A stretch of 64,000 nt of DNA from CAIQPS01 sp963721365 (GCA_963721365.1 CAVRJE010000021.1:44635-108634); one strand, 5' to 3'; counted from the first letter of the stretch, positions 1 through 9,582 are shown. Made by a program: numbers and translations. Notes: generated by a model not told the origin, from the letters alone.

Positions 1-147
1 ACGGTGGGCGGCACGGTCAGGGTCACACCCGCGTAGCCAAGCACGCGGCTGCGTGTCTTCGACCGGCAGAAGCATCAGCGGCGCACAGAGGGCGACTACC
101 GCAAGGACGGCGCCCAGAGCTTTCAGCGCGTTTCGCATGTTGGTCAT
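1..147 (-). CDS. 5' end of a putative exported protein (partial)
   Basis: A reading frame leaves the window at its left edge. From ATG at 147 (or ATG at 138) it begins with MTNMRNALK and a hydrophobic stretch (about residues 9-27) like a signal peptide or membrane anchor. The frame then turns arginine-rich (TQPRAWLRG). The alternative frame from about position 45 (RVLGYAGVTLTVPP) looks more protein-like, so a frameshift near there is likely. The family cannot be recognised from so short a piece. It is divergent from the acyl-CoA synthetase gene, with about 120 bases between them. Confidence 0.35.
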   Translation of the reverse strand, partial: MTNMRNALKALGAVLAVVALCAPLMLLPVEDTQPRAWLRGCDPDRAAHR

Positions 148-269
148 TGTAGCCCCGATCGACGGCCCCGGCCATGCCGCCCAGCGGTACCGGCGGCTAG
201 GGACGTAGTATCATCTTCCCCTGCTGGAGAAACCGATAGTGAAGACAGCGAGAGGACACGGTAGGTTCC

Positions 270-2372
270 ATGCTTGACTCTCTGCTCTATCCAAAGGCGG
301 TCGCGGTGATGGGGGCATCGCGCACGCCTGGAAAAGTCGGCTACGCCGTCGTAGCCAACCTTATCCAGGGGGGATTTGAGGGCGATATCGTCCCGGTCAA
401 CCCGTCCGGAGGCGAAGTGCTCGGACACAAGCTCTACACGAGCCTGGAGGAGTACGGCAAGCAGATCGACCTGAGCGTGATCGCGGTGCCCACGGCGGCC
501 GTCAAAGGGGCGGTGACGTCTTCGCTCCGGCAGGGCGCCAAGGCCGTGGTCGTCATCACGGCCGGCTTCAAGGAAGTGGGCGAGGAGGGCGCGCGCCTCG
601 AACGTGAGATCGCCGACCTCTGCCACTCCTCGGGAGCCCGCTTGATGGGCCCGAACTGCCTGGGTCTCATCAACACGCACCACAAGATGAACGCCTCGTT
701 CGCCAGCCACATGCCGGCGGTGGGCAGCATATCTGTGGTGTCGCAGTCGGGCGCTCTCTGCACCGCGATCCTGGACTGGGCGGCGTCGCGCAAGATGGGC
801 CTGGCAACCCTGATGAGCATCGGCAACAAGGCCGACCTCGACGAGATCGACTTCCTGGCCGCGTTCGCGGACGACGACCGGACCAAGGTCATCGTGGGCT
901 ACCTGGAGAGCATCGGCTCCGGTGACGAGTTCATCCGGGTCGCCGAATCGGTGGCGGCGATCAAACCGGTGGTGATCCTCAAGGCCGGCACCACGGCGGC
1001 GGGATCGAAGGCCGCCTCCTCGCACACGGGCGCGCTCGCCGGCGCGGACATCGCCTATGGGGCGGCGTTCAAGCGGGCCGGCATCATCCGGGCCGACACC
1101 TTCGAGTCGCTGTTCGACTTCGCCGCCGCGCTCGCCATGCAGCCGCTGCCCAAAGGCGACCGCGTGGCCATCATCACCAACGCCGGCGGCCCCGGCATCA
1201 TGACGGCCGACGCCGTCGAGACGAGCGGCATGAAGGTCGCCTCACTCCATCCCGACATCGCCGAGGACCTCCGGGATAAGCTGCCCGCCGCCGCGAGCGT
1301 GGGCAACCCCATCGACGTCCTGGGCGACGCCGACCCGGAGCGGTACGCCATGGCGGTCGAGGCCGCCCAGGCCGACCCGTCCGTGGACGCGGTCATCGTG
1401 ATACTCACGCCCCAGGCCATGACCCGGCCGGCCGAGACCGCTCGCGCTATCGCCGCCAAGGCCAACGGGCAGAAGCCGGTGCTGGCGAGCTTCATGGGCG
1501 GCGCCGACGTGCTGCCCGGCCGCGAGGAACTGGTGGCCGCCGGCCTGCCCGACTACCCCTCGCCGGAACGCGCCGTCGCGGCTCTCAAGGCCATGCACGA
1601 GTACGCCTCCTGGCGGCTCCGTCCGCCGCGCATCGTCACCCGCTTCCCGGTCAACCGGCGGCGGGTCGAGCGCATCATCTCCCGGCAACTCAGGACCGGG
1701 CGGCTCTACGTCGGCGAGGCCAAGGCCAAGGACATCCTCCGCGCCTACGACTTCATCGTGCCCGACGGCCGGCTCGTGGCCACCGTCGACGAGGCGATCG
1801 AGGCGGCACCGCGCATCGGCTACCCGCTGGCCATGAAGATCGTCTCCCCCGACATCATCCACAAGTCCGACGTGGGCGGGGTCAAGCTCAACCTCAGCAG
1901 CCCCCAGGACGTGGCGGACGCGTTCGAGCTGATGATGCTGCGCATCGGCCGCACCATGCCCGATGCCTTCCTGGAGGGCGTGTACCTGGAGCGCATGGTG
2001 CCCAAGGGCCGCGAGGTGATCCTGGGCATGACCCGTGACCCGCAGTTCGGCCCCATGCTGATGTTCGGCCTGGGCGGCATCTTCGTGGAGGTCATGAAGG
2101 ATGTGACCTTCCACCTGGCGCCCATCACCTCGGCCGAGGCCATGAGCATGCTCATGGGCACCCGGTCGTACAAGCTGCTCGAAGGGGTCCGCGGAGAGGC
2201 CGGGGTGAACCTGGCGGCCATCGGCGAAGCGCTGCAGCGCATCAGCCAGCTGGTCACCGACTTCCCGCAGATCGCCGAACTCGATATCAACCCCTTCATC
2301 GTAGGGAAGATGGGAGAAGATTCTGTCGCGGCCGACGCCCGAATCCAGCTCGCCGCGGGAGGTGTGCTGTGA
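270..2372 (+). CDS. acetyl/acyl-CoA synthetase (ADP-forming), fused alpha-beta
   Basis: This 700-residue protein matches single-chain NDP-forming acyl-CoA synthetases, which convert acyl-CoA, ADP and phosphate to acid, ATP and CoA in the cytoplasm. Visible in order are an N-terminal CoA-binding Rossmann domain (AVMGASRTPGKVGYAVVANL), a succinyl-CoA-ligase-like domain, and a C-terminal ATP-grasp domain from about residue 480. The segment AASSHTGALAG near residue 251 carries the histidine that is phosphorylated in this family. The length is normal for the fused form and the frame is intact. It overlaps the next gene by 4 bases (ATGTGCTGTGAGC region), so the two are probably co-translated and share CoA-thioester chemistry. 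Substrate range cannot be read from sequence; acetate or another short acid is likely. Confidence 0.93.
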   Translation: MLDSLLYPKAVAVMGASRTPGKVGYAVVANLIQGGFEGDIVPVNPSGGEVLGHKLYTSLEEYGKQIDLSVIAVPTAAVKGAVTSSLRQGAKAVVVITAGFKEVGEEGARLEREIADLCHSSGARLMGPNCLGLINTHHKMNASFASHMPAVGSISVVSQSGALCTAILDWAASRKMGLATLMSIGNKADLDEIDFLAAFADDDRTKVIVGYLESIGSGDEFIRVAESVAAIKPVVILKAGTTAAGSKAASSHTGALAGADIAYGAAFKRAGIIRADTFESLFDFAAALAMQPLPKGDRVAIITNAGGPGIMTADAVETSGMKVASLHPDIAEDLRDKLPAAASVGNPIDVLGDADPERYAMAVEAAQADPSVDAVIVILTPQAMTRPAETARAIAAKANGQKPVLASFMGGADVLPGREELVAAGLPDYPSPERAVAALKAMHEYASWRLRPPRIVTRFPVNRRRVERIISRQLRTGRLYVGEAKAKDILRAYDFIVPDGRLVATVDEAIEAAPRIGYPLAMKIVSPDIIHKSDVGGVKLNLSSPQDVADAFELMMLRIGRTMPDAFLEGVYLERMVPKGREVILGMTRDPQFGPMLMFGLGGIFVEVMKDVTFHLAPITSAEAMSMLMGTRSYKLLEGVRGEAGVNLAAIGEALQRISQLVTDFPQIAELDINPFIVGKMGEDSVAADARIQLAAGGVL

Positions 2373-4282
2373 GCCCCGAGATGCCCGAATACGATCGTGA
2401 CTGGCAGAGCAAGTACGACAACATGATCATGACCGCCGAAGAGGCGGCCGCGAAGATCCGGCCCGGCCAGAGGGTGTTCATCGGCACCGGCGGCGCGCAA
2501 CCGCTCCACCTGGTGCGGGCCCTGGTGGCCAGGCATCGAGAGTTGGCCGATACCGAGGTCCTCCACTCGCTGACTCTGGGCGAGGCTCCGTACGCTTTCA
2601 AGGAACTCGCCGACAATTTCCAGGTCAACACCTTCTTCGTCTCTGAGAACGTCCGGGAGATGATCCAGCAGGGTTATGGGGAGTACACCCCCATCTCGAT
2701 GTTCGACATCCCGCGACTCTTCGAGAGCGGCCGGATGCCCCTGGACGTTGCCTTGATCCAGGTGACGCCCCCCGATCATCAGGGACGCTGCAGCCTGGGC
2801 ATCTCCGTCGACATCGTCAAGTCGGCCGCGGCCAACGCCGGCCTGGTCATCGCCCAGGTGAATCCGCAGATGCCGTGGACCTTGGGCGACAGCTTCGTCA
2901 GTATCTGGGACCTCGACATCCTGGTCCCGGTCGACGAGCCGCTCATCGAGACCGGCGAGTACGCCTTCACCGACAACGTCCGATCGGGAGAGGTGGCGCC
3001 CGAGGCGGCCGACCGGACCCGGGCCATCGGCGAATACATCGCCTCGCTCGTCGAAGACGGCTCCACGCTCGAGGTGGGCATCGGCCGTATCCCCCACGGG
3101 GTGGTCGAGTTCCTCATGGACAAGAAGGACCTGGGCATCCATACCGAGGTCATCACCGACGCCATCATCGGCCTCGTCGAGGCGGGAGTGATCACCGGCA
3201 GCCAGAAGTCGACCGACCGGGGCAAGATCGTCACCAGTTTCGCCATGGGGAGCAGGAAGCTGTACGACTACGTTGACAACAACCCCGTCTTCTCGTTCAA
3301 CCCCACGGAGTATACGAACGACCCGTTCGTGATAGGCCAGCAGAACAAGATGGTGGCCATCAACACCGCTCTCGAGATCGACCTGACCGGCCAGGTCTGC
3401 TCGGATTCCCTCGGGACTCGATTCTATTCGGGCATCGGCGGGCAGGCCGACTTCAACCTCGGCGCCGGCCGCTCCCAGAATGGACGGGCGATCATCGCGC
3501 TGCCGTCGACCGCGGAGAAGGGCGCGAAGTCGAGGATCGTGGCGTCGCTCACGCCGGGAGCCGGCGTGGTCACCACCCGGGGCTACGTCCACTACGTGGT
3601 GACCGAATACGGCATCGCCTACCTGCACGGCAAGAGCGTCCAGGAACGCGCCATGGCCCTCATCACCATCGCCCACCCCGATTTTCGGGAGGAGCTGCTC
3701 TCCAAAGCCGTCGAGTACAAGTGGGTGCGCCCGGAGATGGCCGACGTGGAAGGCCGGCTGTTCGTCGGCCCCAAAGAGGCACGGACCACCATGCTCCTGG
3801 ACGACGGCACCCTGGTGAGCTTCAGGGCCATGCAGCCCACCGACGAGAAGGAGACGCGAGACCTGTTCTACTCGCTCTCCCAGGAGACCGTCTACTACCG
3901 CTACATGTCGCACATGAAGCGCATCCCCCGGAAGCAGCTGCAGAACTTCGTCTACGTCGACCACCGCACCGAAGTGGCTATCGTGGGGACGGTGCCGGAG
4001 GCCCACGGCGAGGACATCATCGCCATCGGCCGTTACTACCTGGACCAGAAGACAAACCGGGCCGAGGTGGCGTTCGTCGTGCGCGACGACTGGCAGATGA
4101 GAGGCATCGGCGGCTTCATCATGAAGCATCTGGGCACTATCGCCAAGCGGAACGGCATCTCTGGCTTCACCGCCGAGGTCATGCGCGACAACAAGCCGAT
4201 GCAGGCGGTCATCAATCACAGCGGCATGAAGGTGCGGAGCAGCCTGAACGACGGGGTGTTCCACTTCGAAATGGACTTCTGA
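2369..4282 (+). CDS. acetyl-CoA hydrolase/CoA-transferase fused to a GNAT domain
   Basis: Residues about 20-470 are an acetyl-CoA hydrolase/4-hydroxybutyrate CoA-transferase-type enzyme. They carry the glutamate-containing IHTEVITDAI segment and the family motifs FYSGIGGQADF and GVVTTRGYVHYVVTEYGIA. Residues about 485-637 are a GCN5-type acetyltransferase: VSFRAMQPTDEKE opens it and the acetyl-CoA loop QMRGIGGF is present. The start is GTG at 2369, overlapping the upstream synthetase by 4 bases. The CoA-transferase part should exchange CoA between short acids. The GNAT part may acetylate a lysine, possibly on the neighbouring synthetase, by analogy with protein acetyltransferases that act on acyl-CoA synthetases; that target is inference. 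The frame is intact. Confidence 0.9.
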   Translation: MSPEMPEYDRDWQSKYDNMIMTAEEAAAKIRPGQRVFIGTGGAQPLHLVRALVARHRELADTEVLHSLTLGEAPYAFKELADNFQVNTFFVSENVREMIQQGYGEYTPISMFDIPRLFESGRMPLDVALIQVTPPDHQGRCSLGISVDIVKSAAANAGLVIAQVNPQMPWTLGDSFVSIWDLDILVPVDEPLIETGEYAFTDNVRSGEVAPEAADRTRAIGEYIASLVEDGSTLEVGIGRIPHGVVEFLMDKKDLGIHTEVITDAIIGLVEAGVITGSQKSTDRGKIVTSFAMGSRKLYDYVDNNPVFSFNPTEYTNDPFVIGQQNKMVAINTALEIDLTGQVCSDSLGTRFYSGIGGQADFNLGAGRSQNGRAIIALPSTAEKGAKSRIVASLTPGAGVVTTRGYVHYVVTEYGIAYLHGKSVQERAMALITIAHPDFREELLSKAVEYKWVRPEMADVEGRLFVGPKEARTTMLLDDGTLVSFRAMQPTDEKETRDLFYSLSQETVYYRYMSHMKRIPRKQLQNFVYVDHRTEVAIVGTVPEAHGEDIIAIGRYYLDQKTNRAEVAFVVRDDWQMRGIGGFIMKHLGTIAKRNGISGFTAEVMRDNKPMQAVINHSGMKVRSSLNDGVFHFEMDF

Positions 4283-4366
4283 GTGGGCCAGGATGAGCGC
4301 TCCAGCCGCATTCTCGTTGGTTGTCGCGTCCTGTTGCCGCGGCCTCGTCTTGCCGATAGAAGGACC

Positions 4367-6078
4367 ATGAAGAGAACCCTCATCTTCGCCCCGCTGCTGT
4401 TGATCGCTCTGACCATCGTCATCCTTTTCGGCATCGGGGTCCCCGGTGCGAGCGCGGCGACGGTCACCCGCTATCAGCAGAACGCCTCCCAACTCAGCTA
4501 CTCGGGCACGTGGACCGTTTCGTCGGCCACCGCGGCTTCGGGCGGCAGCTTCAGGTACGCGAATGCTTCCGGCGCCTCGGTCACCGCGACCTTCGACGGT
4601 ACGTATCTCGCTTGGATCGCCAAGAAGAGCGCATCGTATGGCATCGCCAAAGTGACGCTAGACGGGACCAAGACCTACTCGATCGACCTTTACAACGGGA
4701 CCGCGGTGTATCAGCGGAAGGTCTGGGAAACGGGCACCCTCGACTCGGGCGTTCACACGGTCAAGATCGAGTGGACCGGCACAAGGAACGGCGCGGCCAC
4801 CAATACCAACATCGGGGTGGACGCCTTCGACGTGGCGGGAAGTCTGGTCGGGGTCACCCGCTGGAGCAGGGCGACCAGCACTTCGGTTGGACCGGGAACT
4901 GGGCGAAGGCGTCCAGCACCTCCTACTCCGGCGGCACCGCCTGGTACGCGAACTCGGCGGGTTCGTCGGTGACCGTAGAGTTCGACGGCGCCGGCCTTAC
5001 CCTCCTCGGCAAGAAGGGGCCGACGTACGGCATCGCAAGCGTGACGCTGGACGGCGGGCCCTCGGTGCCGGTCGATCTCTACAACGCGACGATCGTCTAC
5101 CGGCAGAAGATATGGTCGAGCGGTTCCCTGGATACCGGCCATCACGTCGTGAAGGTCGAGTGGACAGGCGAGAAGCGCGCGGCGGCGACCAATACCAACG
5201 TCGGCCTCGACGCGGTGGAAGTCATGGGGAGCTTGACGACGGCCCCGCTCTCGCGCCTCGCATTCGATCAGACGCGGGCCATGGCGCATCTCAACAAGCT
5301 GGCGGTGGGCATCGGGGTGCGGCACGGGGGTAGCGCGAAGGAAATGGAGGCCGTGCAGTACGCTGTGGACCACTTCACCGCCCTCGGCTACCAGCCGGAG
5401 GTCATCGACGTTCCCGTGATCAACGGGACCACGTCGCACGATGTGATCGCGGTGAAGCCCGGCTCTTCCAAGCTGACGGTACTGGTGGGCGCACACATGG
5501 ACAGCTATGGGGTGTCCCCGGGCGGAAACGACAACGGATCGGGCTCCGCGGCGGTGCTGGAGCTCGCCCAGGCGCTCAAAGACGTCGAACTGGTCCCGAC
5601 CGTGGTCCTCGTTCTCTTCGGACACGAGGAGCCGATCGGGGACGGCAACGCCGACCACCACCACTTCGGCTCGCGGCGGTACCTGGCGCAAATGACGACT
5701 GACGAGAAGGCGAATCTCGCGGCGATGATCTCCCTGGACATGATCGGCTCCGGCTCCACCTTCAACATCCGGATCATGGAGAAGGGCCCGCGGGCGCTTG
5801 TGAACATGCTGCAGTCATACTCGTCCCTGACCGGTGCGGGACTCGTGTACCTCAAGGATCCCTCCCGGTACGGCTATAGCGATCACGAGCCGTTCGAGCT
5901 GGCCGGCTACCCGGTCGCGTGGCTGGAGTGGCGGGAGGATGGGGCATATCACACCTCCGGCGACACCTACGCCCACTGCAGCGCAGCCAAGATCCAGAAG
6001 ACCGGTGGGCTGGTGCTTGGGTTCCTGGGCAGCCTCCGCCTGGCCAACCTTCAGGCGCTACAGGCCGCACGGTACTGA
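4367..6078 (+). CDS. secreted M28-family metallopeptidase with two tandem N-terminal domains (frameshifted)
   Basis: About 570 residues. From ATG 4367 (AGAAGGA just upstream) there is a signal peptide of about 30 residues ending GASA, then two homologous modules of about 125 residues (from VTRYQQNAS and from VTRWEQGDQ). Each module holds YGIA-VTLDG, VDLYN, HxVK-EWTG and ATNTN, resembling carbohydrate-binding-like beta domains. The C-terminal half is an M28 zinc peptidase with metal ligands visible in GAHMDS, GGNDNGSG, FGHEEP, SLDMIGSG and AYHTSGDTY. The reading frame breaks at 4864/4865, where one G seems to be missing at the start of the second module; beyond it the other frame is perfect. 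It is likely an exported aminopeptidase. Neighbours give no further hint. Confidence 0.82.
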
Positions 6079-6119
6079 GGCGCCCTCGCGTCGCAGGCGG
6101 ACAGGAGCGGGCGGCTCCT

Positions 6120-6925
6120 CTACCCGAAGAGGTCGCGGCGCCGGTGCTTCAGGACCGGCATCCTTTCCCGCACCGAGCGGAGATAAGCCATGTCGAGCTC
6201 GACCGCGAGCGTGTCCACGCCTTCCCGGCACTGGGCGACGACCGTGCCCCACGGATCGGCCACCAGGCTGTGCCCGTAGCACTGCTTGCCGCGGCGCCCA
6301 CGAGCCCCACTGGCCGCAGGCGGCCATGTAGCAGCCGTTCTCGATCGCCCGGGCGCGGATCAGCGGCTCCCAGTGATACATGCCTGTCGGGACCGTGAAG
6401 GCGGCGGGCAGCAGGAGCAGTTCGGCGCCGGACTCGGCAAGAGCCCGGAACAGCTCGGGGAACCGGAGGTCGTAGCAGATGGCCAGGCCGGCGACCACGC
6501 CGTCGCAGTCGAACACCGCTATCCGGTCTCCGGGCGTTGATCGCCTGGGACTCCAGATACTCGCTCCCGTCGGGCAGGACGATGTCGAACAGATGGAGCT
6601 TGCTGTAGCGAGCCACCTCATCACCGGACCGGTCGTAGACCACGCTGGTGTTGAAGTTGCCCTCATCGCGCCGTTCGATCACACTTCCGCAGTGGAGGAA
6701 GATGCCCTTTCCCCGGGCCTGCCCGCGCGCCCACTCGGTGCTCGGGCCCGGGATCTCCTCGGCGGCTGCCGCGTTGGCTTCGTCGCTCCCAAGGTGGTTG
6801 AACATCTCGGGCAGCACGACGAGGTCGACGCCCTGGTAGGCCAGCTTTTCGATGCCCTCTTCCGCCGCCGCCAGGTTGGCGGCCTTGTCCTGGCGCGAGT
6901 TCATCTGGACGAGCCCGATCTTCAT
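6120..6925 (-). CDS. carbon-nitrogen hydrolase, nitrilase/omega-amidase type (frameshifted)
   Basis: The protein starts MKIGLVQMNSRQDKAANL at ATG 6925 and, joined across two frameshifts (near 6535 and 6290), runs about 268 residues to TAG at 6120. The nitrilase-superfamily triad is visible: Glu in LVVLPEMFN, Lys in YSKLHLFD and Cys in GLAICYDLRFPE. GMYHWEPLIRARAIENGCY is the usual distal signature. Such enzymes hydrolyse C-N bonds of amides, for example omega-amides of 2-oxo acids; the exact substrate is not clear. The C-terminal stretch (DPWGTVVAQCREGVDTL...RERMPVLKHRR) supports the stop chosen. The gene stands alone, convergent with the upstream peptidase gene. Confidence 0.82.
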
Positions 6926-6971
6926 GCGGCCATGATACCCAGAAGAAGTCCGAGGGTGCCTTGCGTTGACG

Positions 6972-6993
6972 TTGCAAAACGCTCTATTTGCAA
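6972..6993. promoter_or_regulatory. inverted repeat TTGCAAA-N8-TTTGCAA
   Basis: A perfect 7-bp inverted repeat with an 8-base spacer lies in an AT-rich stretch. It is about 47 bases upstream of the nitrilase-family gene (minus strand) and downstream of the DUF47 gene. A further TTGCAACTTATTATGCATA follows directly. The symmetry and AT content suggest a repressor or activator site over the promoter of the nitrilase gene. The regulator is unknown. Confidence 0.4.
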
Positions 6994-7040
6994 CTTATTA
7001 TGCATAGCGGAGTCGGAGCCGGGCACAGCGGCTCCCCCGC

Positions 7041-7760
7041 CTACTCGTTCTCGATGTACTCCAGCGCCATGTGGCGTATCAGCTCGGCGTTCTGGCTGCA
7101 GCGGTCGGCGATCGACTCGAGGCGCTCGAGAATGGACTTCATCTGGTGGAACGTCTTGTAGTCGGTGTCCCACTCGAACATGTCGCGGTAGAGCTCGGCG
7201 AAGATGTCGTCGGCTCGGCTCTCCATCTTGTCCACCAGACCGGACAGCCGAATCGCCTCGCGCAGATCGGTGCCCATGGCGAAGACCGCGTCCTGAAGGC
7301 CGATCACCGCATCCACGTCTGCCTGAGCCAGTTGGACGAGTAACTCGTTCATGCGAGGCGGAAGCGTGAACCGGCGCATCCCGATCCTGTCGGCTGCGCC
7401 GGCAGCGAGATTGGCGATGCTGTCCATGGAGCCTATCAGGCGGGACAGGTCGGCCCTGTTCATCGTGAACACTCCGCCGACAGAAAGTCGGTCGAGGATC
7501 TGGTCTTTCGCGTCGTCCGCGGCGCTCTCGAGCGCATCCAGTTCGCGGGCAGACTCTTCGAGTTCCTCATACTGGTCGGAGGCGAAACGTTCGACCACGA
7601 CCTGAAGCTTCTTGACGATGACGACGACTTCGTCGGTGAACTGCGAGATGCGCTCGAGCACCTGCTCTTCGCGCTCCTTGCCCATGGCGTCGATCGCCCC
7701 TTCGAGCGTGGTCTCCCCACCCATCGTCCGACGAATGAACTTAAGTCTTGACTTTGCCAT
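7041..7760 (-). CDS. DUF47 (PhoU-like) partner of the Pit phosphate transporter
   Basis: 239 residues, all helical in character, with no membrane segment. It matches the DUF47/PhoU-like family that accompanies Pit-type transporters, for example the segments LSRLIGSMDSIANLAAGAADRIGMRRF and FHQMKSILERLESIADRCSQNAELIRHMALEYIENE. It lies 9 bases downstream of the transporter gene on the same strand, so the two form an operon. A role in controlling or gating phosphate uptake is known for the family; the mechanism is not visible here. Length and frame are normal. Confidence 0.9.
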   Translation of the reverse strand: MAKSRLKFIRRTMGGETTLEGAIDAMGKEREEQVLERISQFTDEVVVIVKKLQVVVERFASDQYEELEESARELDALESAADDAKDQILDRLSVGGVFTMNRADLSRLIGSMDSIANLAAGAADRIGMRRFTLPPRMNELLVQLAQADVDAVIGLQDAVFAMGTDLREAIRLSGLVDKMESRADDIFAELYRDMFEWDTDYKTFHQMKSILERLESIADRCSQNAELIRHMALEYIENE

Positions 7761-7769
7761 GGCCGCCTC

Positions 7770-8792
7770 TCAAAAGACCAGGTTCAGGATGTAGTAGAAA
7801 ATCGCCGCCACTATGGCGCAAAACGGCAGAGTCACCAGCCAGGCCAGCATGATAGCACGGAAGACTTTCCAGCTTACCGCGCCCAAGTGGCTCGCCAGAC
7901 CCGTGCCGGTGACCGCCGAGGTGACGACGTGAGTGGTAGAAACCGGCAGCCCGAAAATGGACGCCAGCTGGATGATCGTCGCCCCCCCACCTTCTGCGCT
8001 GAACCCGTTGATGGGGTGAAGCTTGGTGATCTTCTCCCCCAACGTGCGGATCAGCCGGAACGATTTGACCGACAGGAACGTGCCGATGGCCATCGCGGCG
8101 GCGCAACTGATGATCACCCAGAGGGGGAAACCATTGGCTTTCACGTACTTGTCGACGCTCTGACCCTGTTCAGCCGCCAGAAAGATCACGATGATGCCCA
8201 TGACTTTGGTGGCGTCGTTGGAGCCGTGGCTGAACGAGACCCAACTCGAGGAGACGATCTGCATGCGCTTGTAGAAGCGGTCGGCGCGGGCCATGTCCCA
8301 GCGCACCATGCCGAAGAAAAGCCGGCTGAGGCGCATGAGGATGAACCCGGTGAGTATCCCCAGGAAGGGCGAAATGAACAGCGCGGCGAAGACGAGGATG
8401 AGCTTGTTGAAGTTGATGCCGGATGGTCCGAGAGCGGCCAGCCCGGCGCCCACGAGACCGCCCACGAGCGCATGCGACGAGCTGACGGGTAGCGCCCACC
8501 ACCAGGTGAGCACCTCCCACACGATGGCTCCAAAAAGAGCGGCAAGGACGAGGTGCGCGGTAGCGTCGCCCGCCTGGATGATGCCCCCGATGGTCTTGGC
8601 GACGGCCACACCCATGACGAGGGGGCCGATGAAGTTGAAGATGGCCGAGAGACCGATGGCGATGCGCGGCTTGAGAGCCCCGGTGTAGATGACGGTGGAA
8701 ACGGCATTGCATCCGTCGTGGAAGCCGTTCATCATGTCGAAAATGAGAGCGACTACCACCACCGCGATCAACTGCATGGTGCCAGTGCTCAA
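7770..8792 (-). CDS. pit: inorganic phosphate transporter, Pit family
   Basis: 340 residues with about ten hydrophobic segments and the duplicated Pit signatures FDMMNGFHDGCNAVST near the N-terminus and SFSHGSNDATKVMGII in the second half. Pit proteins import metal-phosphate with protons across the cytoplasmic membrane. The frame is complete. Translation could start at TTG 8792 (MSTGTMQLIA) or at ATG 8777 (MQLIA). A GAGG lies just before the TTG, but spacing is poor for both. It is followed at 9 bases by the DUF47 gene. No Pho-box-like repeat was recognised upstream. Confidence 0.93.
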   Translation of the reverse strand: MSTGTMQLIAVVVVALIFDMMNGFHDGCNAVSTVIYTGALKPRIAIGLSAIFNFIGPLVMGVAVAKTIGGIIQAGDATAHLVLAALFGAIVWEVLTWWWALPVSSSHALVGGLVGAGLAALGPSGINFNKLILVFAALFISPFLGILTGFILMRLSRLFFGMVRWDMARADRFYKRMQIVSSSWVSFSHGSNDATKVMGIIVIFLAAEQGQSVDKYVKANGFPLWVIISCAAAMAIGTFLSVKSFRLIRTLGEKITKLHPINGFSAEGGGATIIQLASIFGLPVSTTHVVTSAVTGTGLASHLGAVSWKVFRAIMLAWLVTLPFCAIVAAIFYYILNLVF

Positions 8793-8918
8793 GACCTCAA
8801 GTACCCCTCTTCCTCGGCGGGAGACGCGGCGCGCCCTTCATCGTGCCATGATAATCGAACGCCGCGCCCGTCACAACCGGAGTGGCCGAAGGGCCTGGAT
8901 GGTAAGGGGCAGGTAGAG

Positions 8919-8946
8919 GGGCGCGCCGGCGTCCGCCGGCGCGCCC
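8919..8946 (-). terminator. strong hairpin downstream of the lipoprotein gene
   Basis: A perfect 12-bp GC-rich stem (GGGCGCGCCGGC / GCCGGCGCGCCC) with the 4-base loop GTCC sits 11 bases after the stop of the minus-strand lipoprotein gene. No good T-run follows on either strand, so it may be a Rho-assisted or imperfect intrinsic terminator. Confidence 0.6.
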
Positions 8947-8957
8947 GGGAATCTCTC

Positions 8958-9395
8958 CTACGTGGTCGGCGTGACCAGCGCCTTGATCTGGGCCAGGGCC
9001 GCGGTCAGGGGCCCCACCTTGGTCAGGAGCACGCCCGCCGCGTCCATCAAGGAAGCGGAATCGGGAAGCGCAGTCACCGCCGTGTCGAGATCAGTCCAGG
9101 CCTTCTCGGCTGCGGACACGTCCGCGCCTTTGATCTTCTTGGCCGAATCGATGACCGTCTGCACGTCGGCCTTCAAGGAGTCGCGAGTCGCCTTGATACC
9201 GGCCACGGTGAGAGCGCCGCTCGTGCCCTTCGCCGTCAGGTCCGCTATCGCCGTGTCGATCTTCGCGAGACTCGCCTGCGCCGCCGCTTTCGCGTCGGCG
9301 TCCGAACTGCTGCTGCCGCCGCAGCCGGCCACCGTCAGGGCCGCGAGCGCCAAGACGACAACCAAACCGAGAAGCACTACCTTTCTTCCTCTCAC
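8958..9395 (-). CDS. small lipoprotein, alpha-helical, function unknown
   Basis: About 145 residues. The best start is GTG 9395, because AAGGAGGA lies 3-4 bases before it; an upstream ATG at 9413 is in frame but has no such site. A positively charged start (RGRK), a hydrophobic core and the lipobox LTVAGC indicate export and lipid anchoring at the cysteine. After a Gly-Ser linker the mature part is Ala/Lys/Asp-rich and likely a helical bundle, with repeated patterns of the type KIDTAIADLTAKG. I do not recognise a characterised family. It is monocistronic between a strong hairpin and a divergent prenyltransferase gene. Confidence 0.72.
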   Translation of the reverse strand: MRGRKVVLLGLVVVLALAALTVAGCGGSSSSDADAKAAAQASLAKIDTAIADLTAKGTSGALTVAGIKATRDSLKADVQTVIDSAKKIKGADVSAAEKAWTDLDTAVTALPDSASLMDAAGVLLTKVGPLTAALAQIKALVTPTT

Positions 9396-9582
9396 CGATC
9401 CTCCTTCAGTCATCCGCCCACGCCGGGGCCGTTCCGGTCCAGCGTCACTGGACCTTGCTGCACTGTAACACGGCCTCAGCTATAGCGACCTTATCTCGGG
9501 GAAAATGAATGGCAAGTGTTCGGAAAAGACCGGGCGAAGAAAACTCCTGCCCCGCTCACCCGCGGGGATGATAACGTTCTGC

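Noticed and set aside
1820..4492. An 890-codon open frame on the minus strand, antisense to the acyl-CoA synthetase and CoA-transferase genes
   Set aside because: It is a shadow of high-GC coding DNA. The plus strand carries two complete, recognisable families and the antisense translation is His/Asp/Val-rich with no domain.
9436..9454. Hairpin GGTCCAG-CGTCA-CTGGACC as a terminator
   Set aside because: It lies upstream of, not after, both divergent genes and has only a 7-bp stem with no T-run. It could be a weak operator but support is thin.
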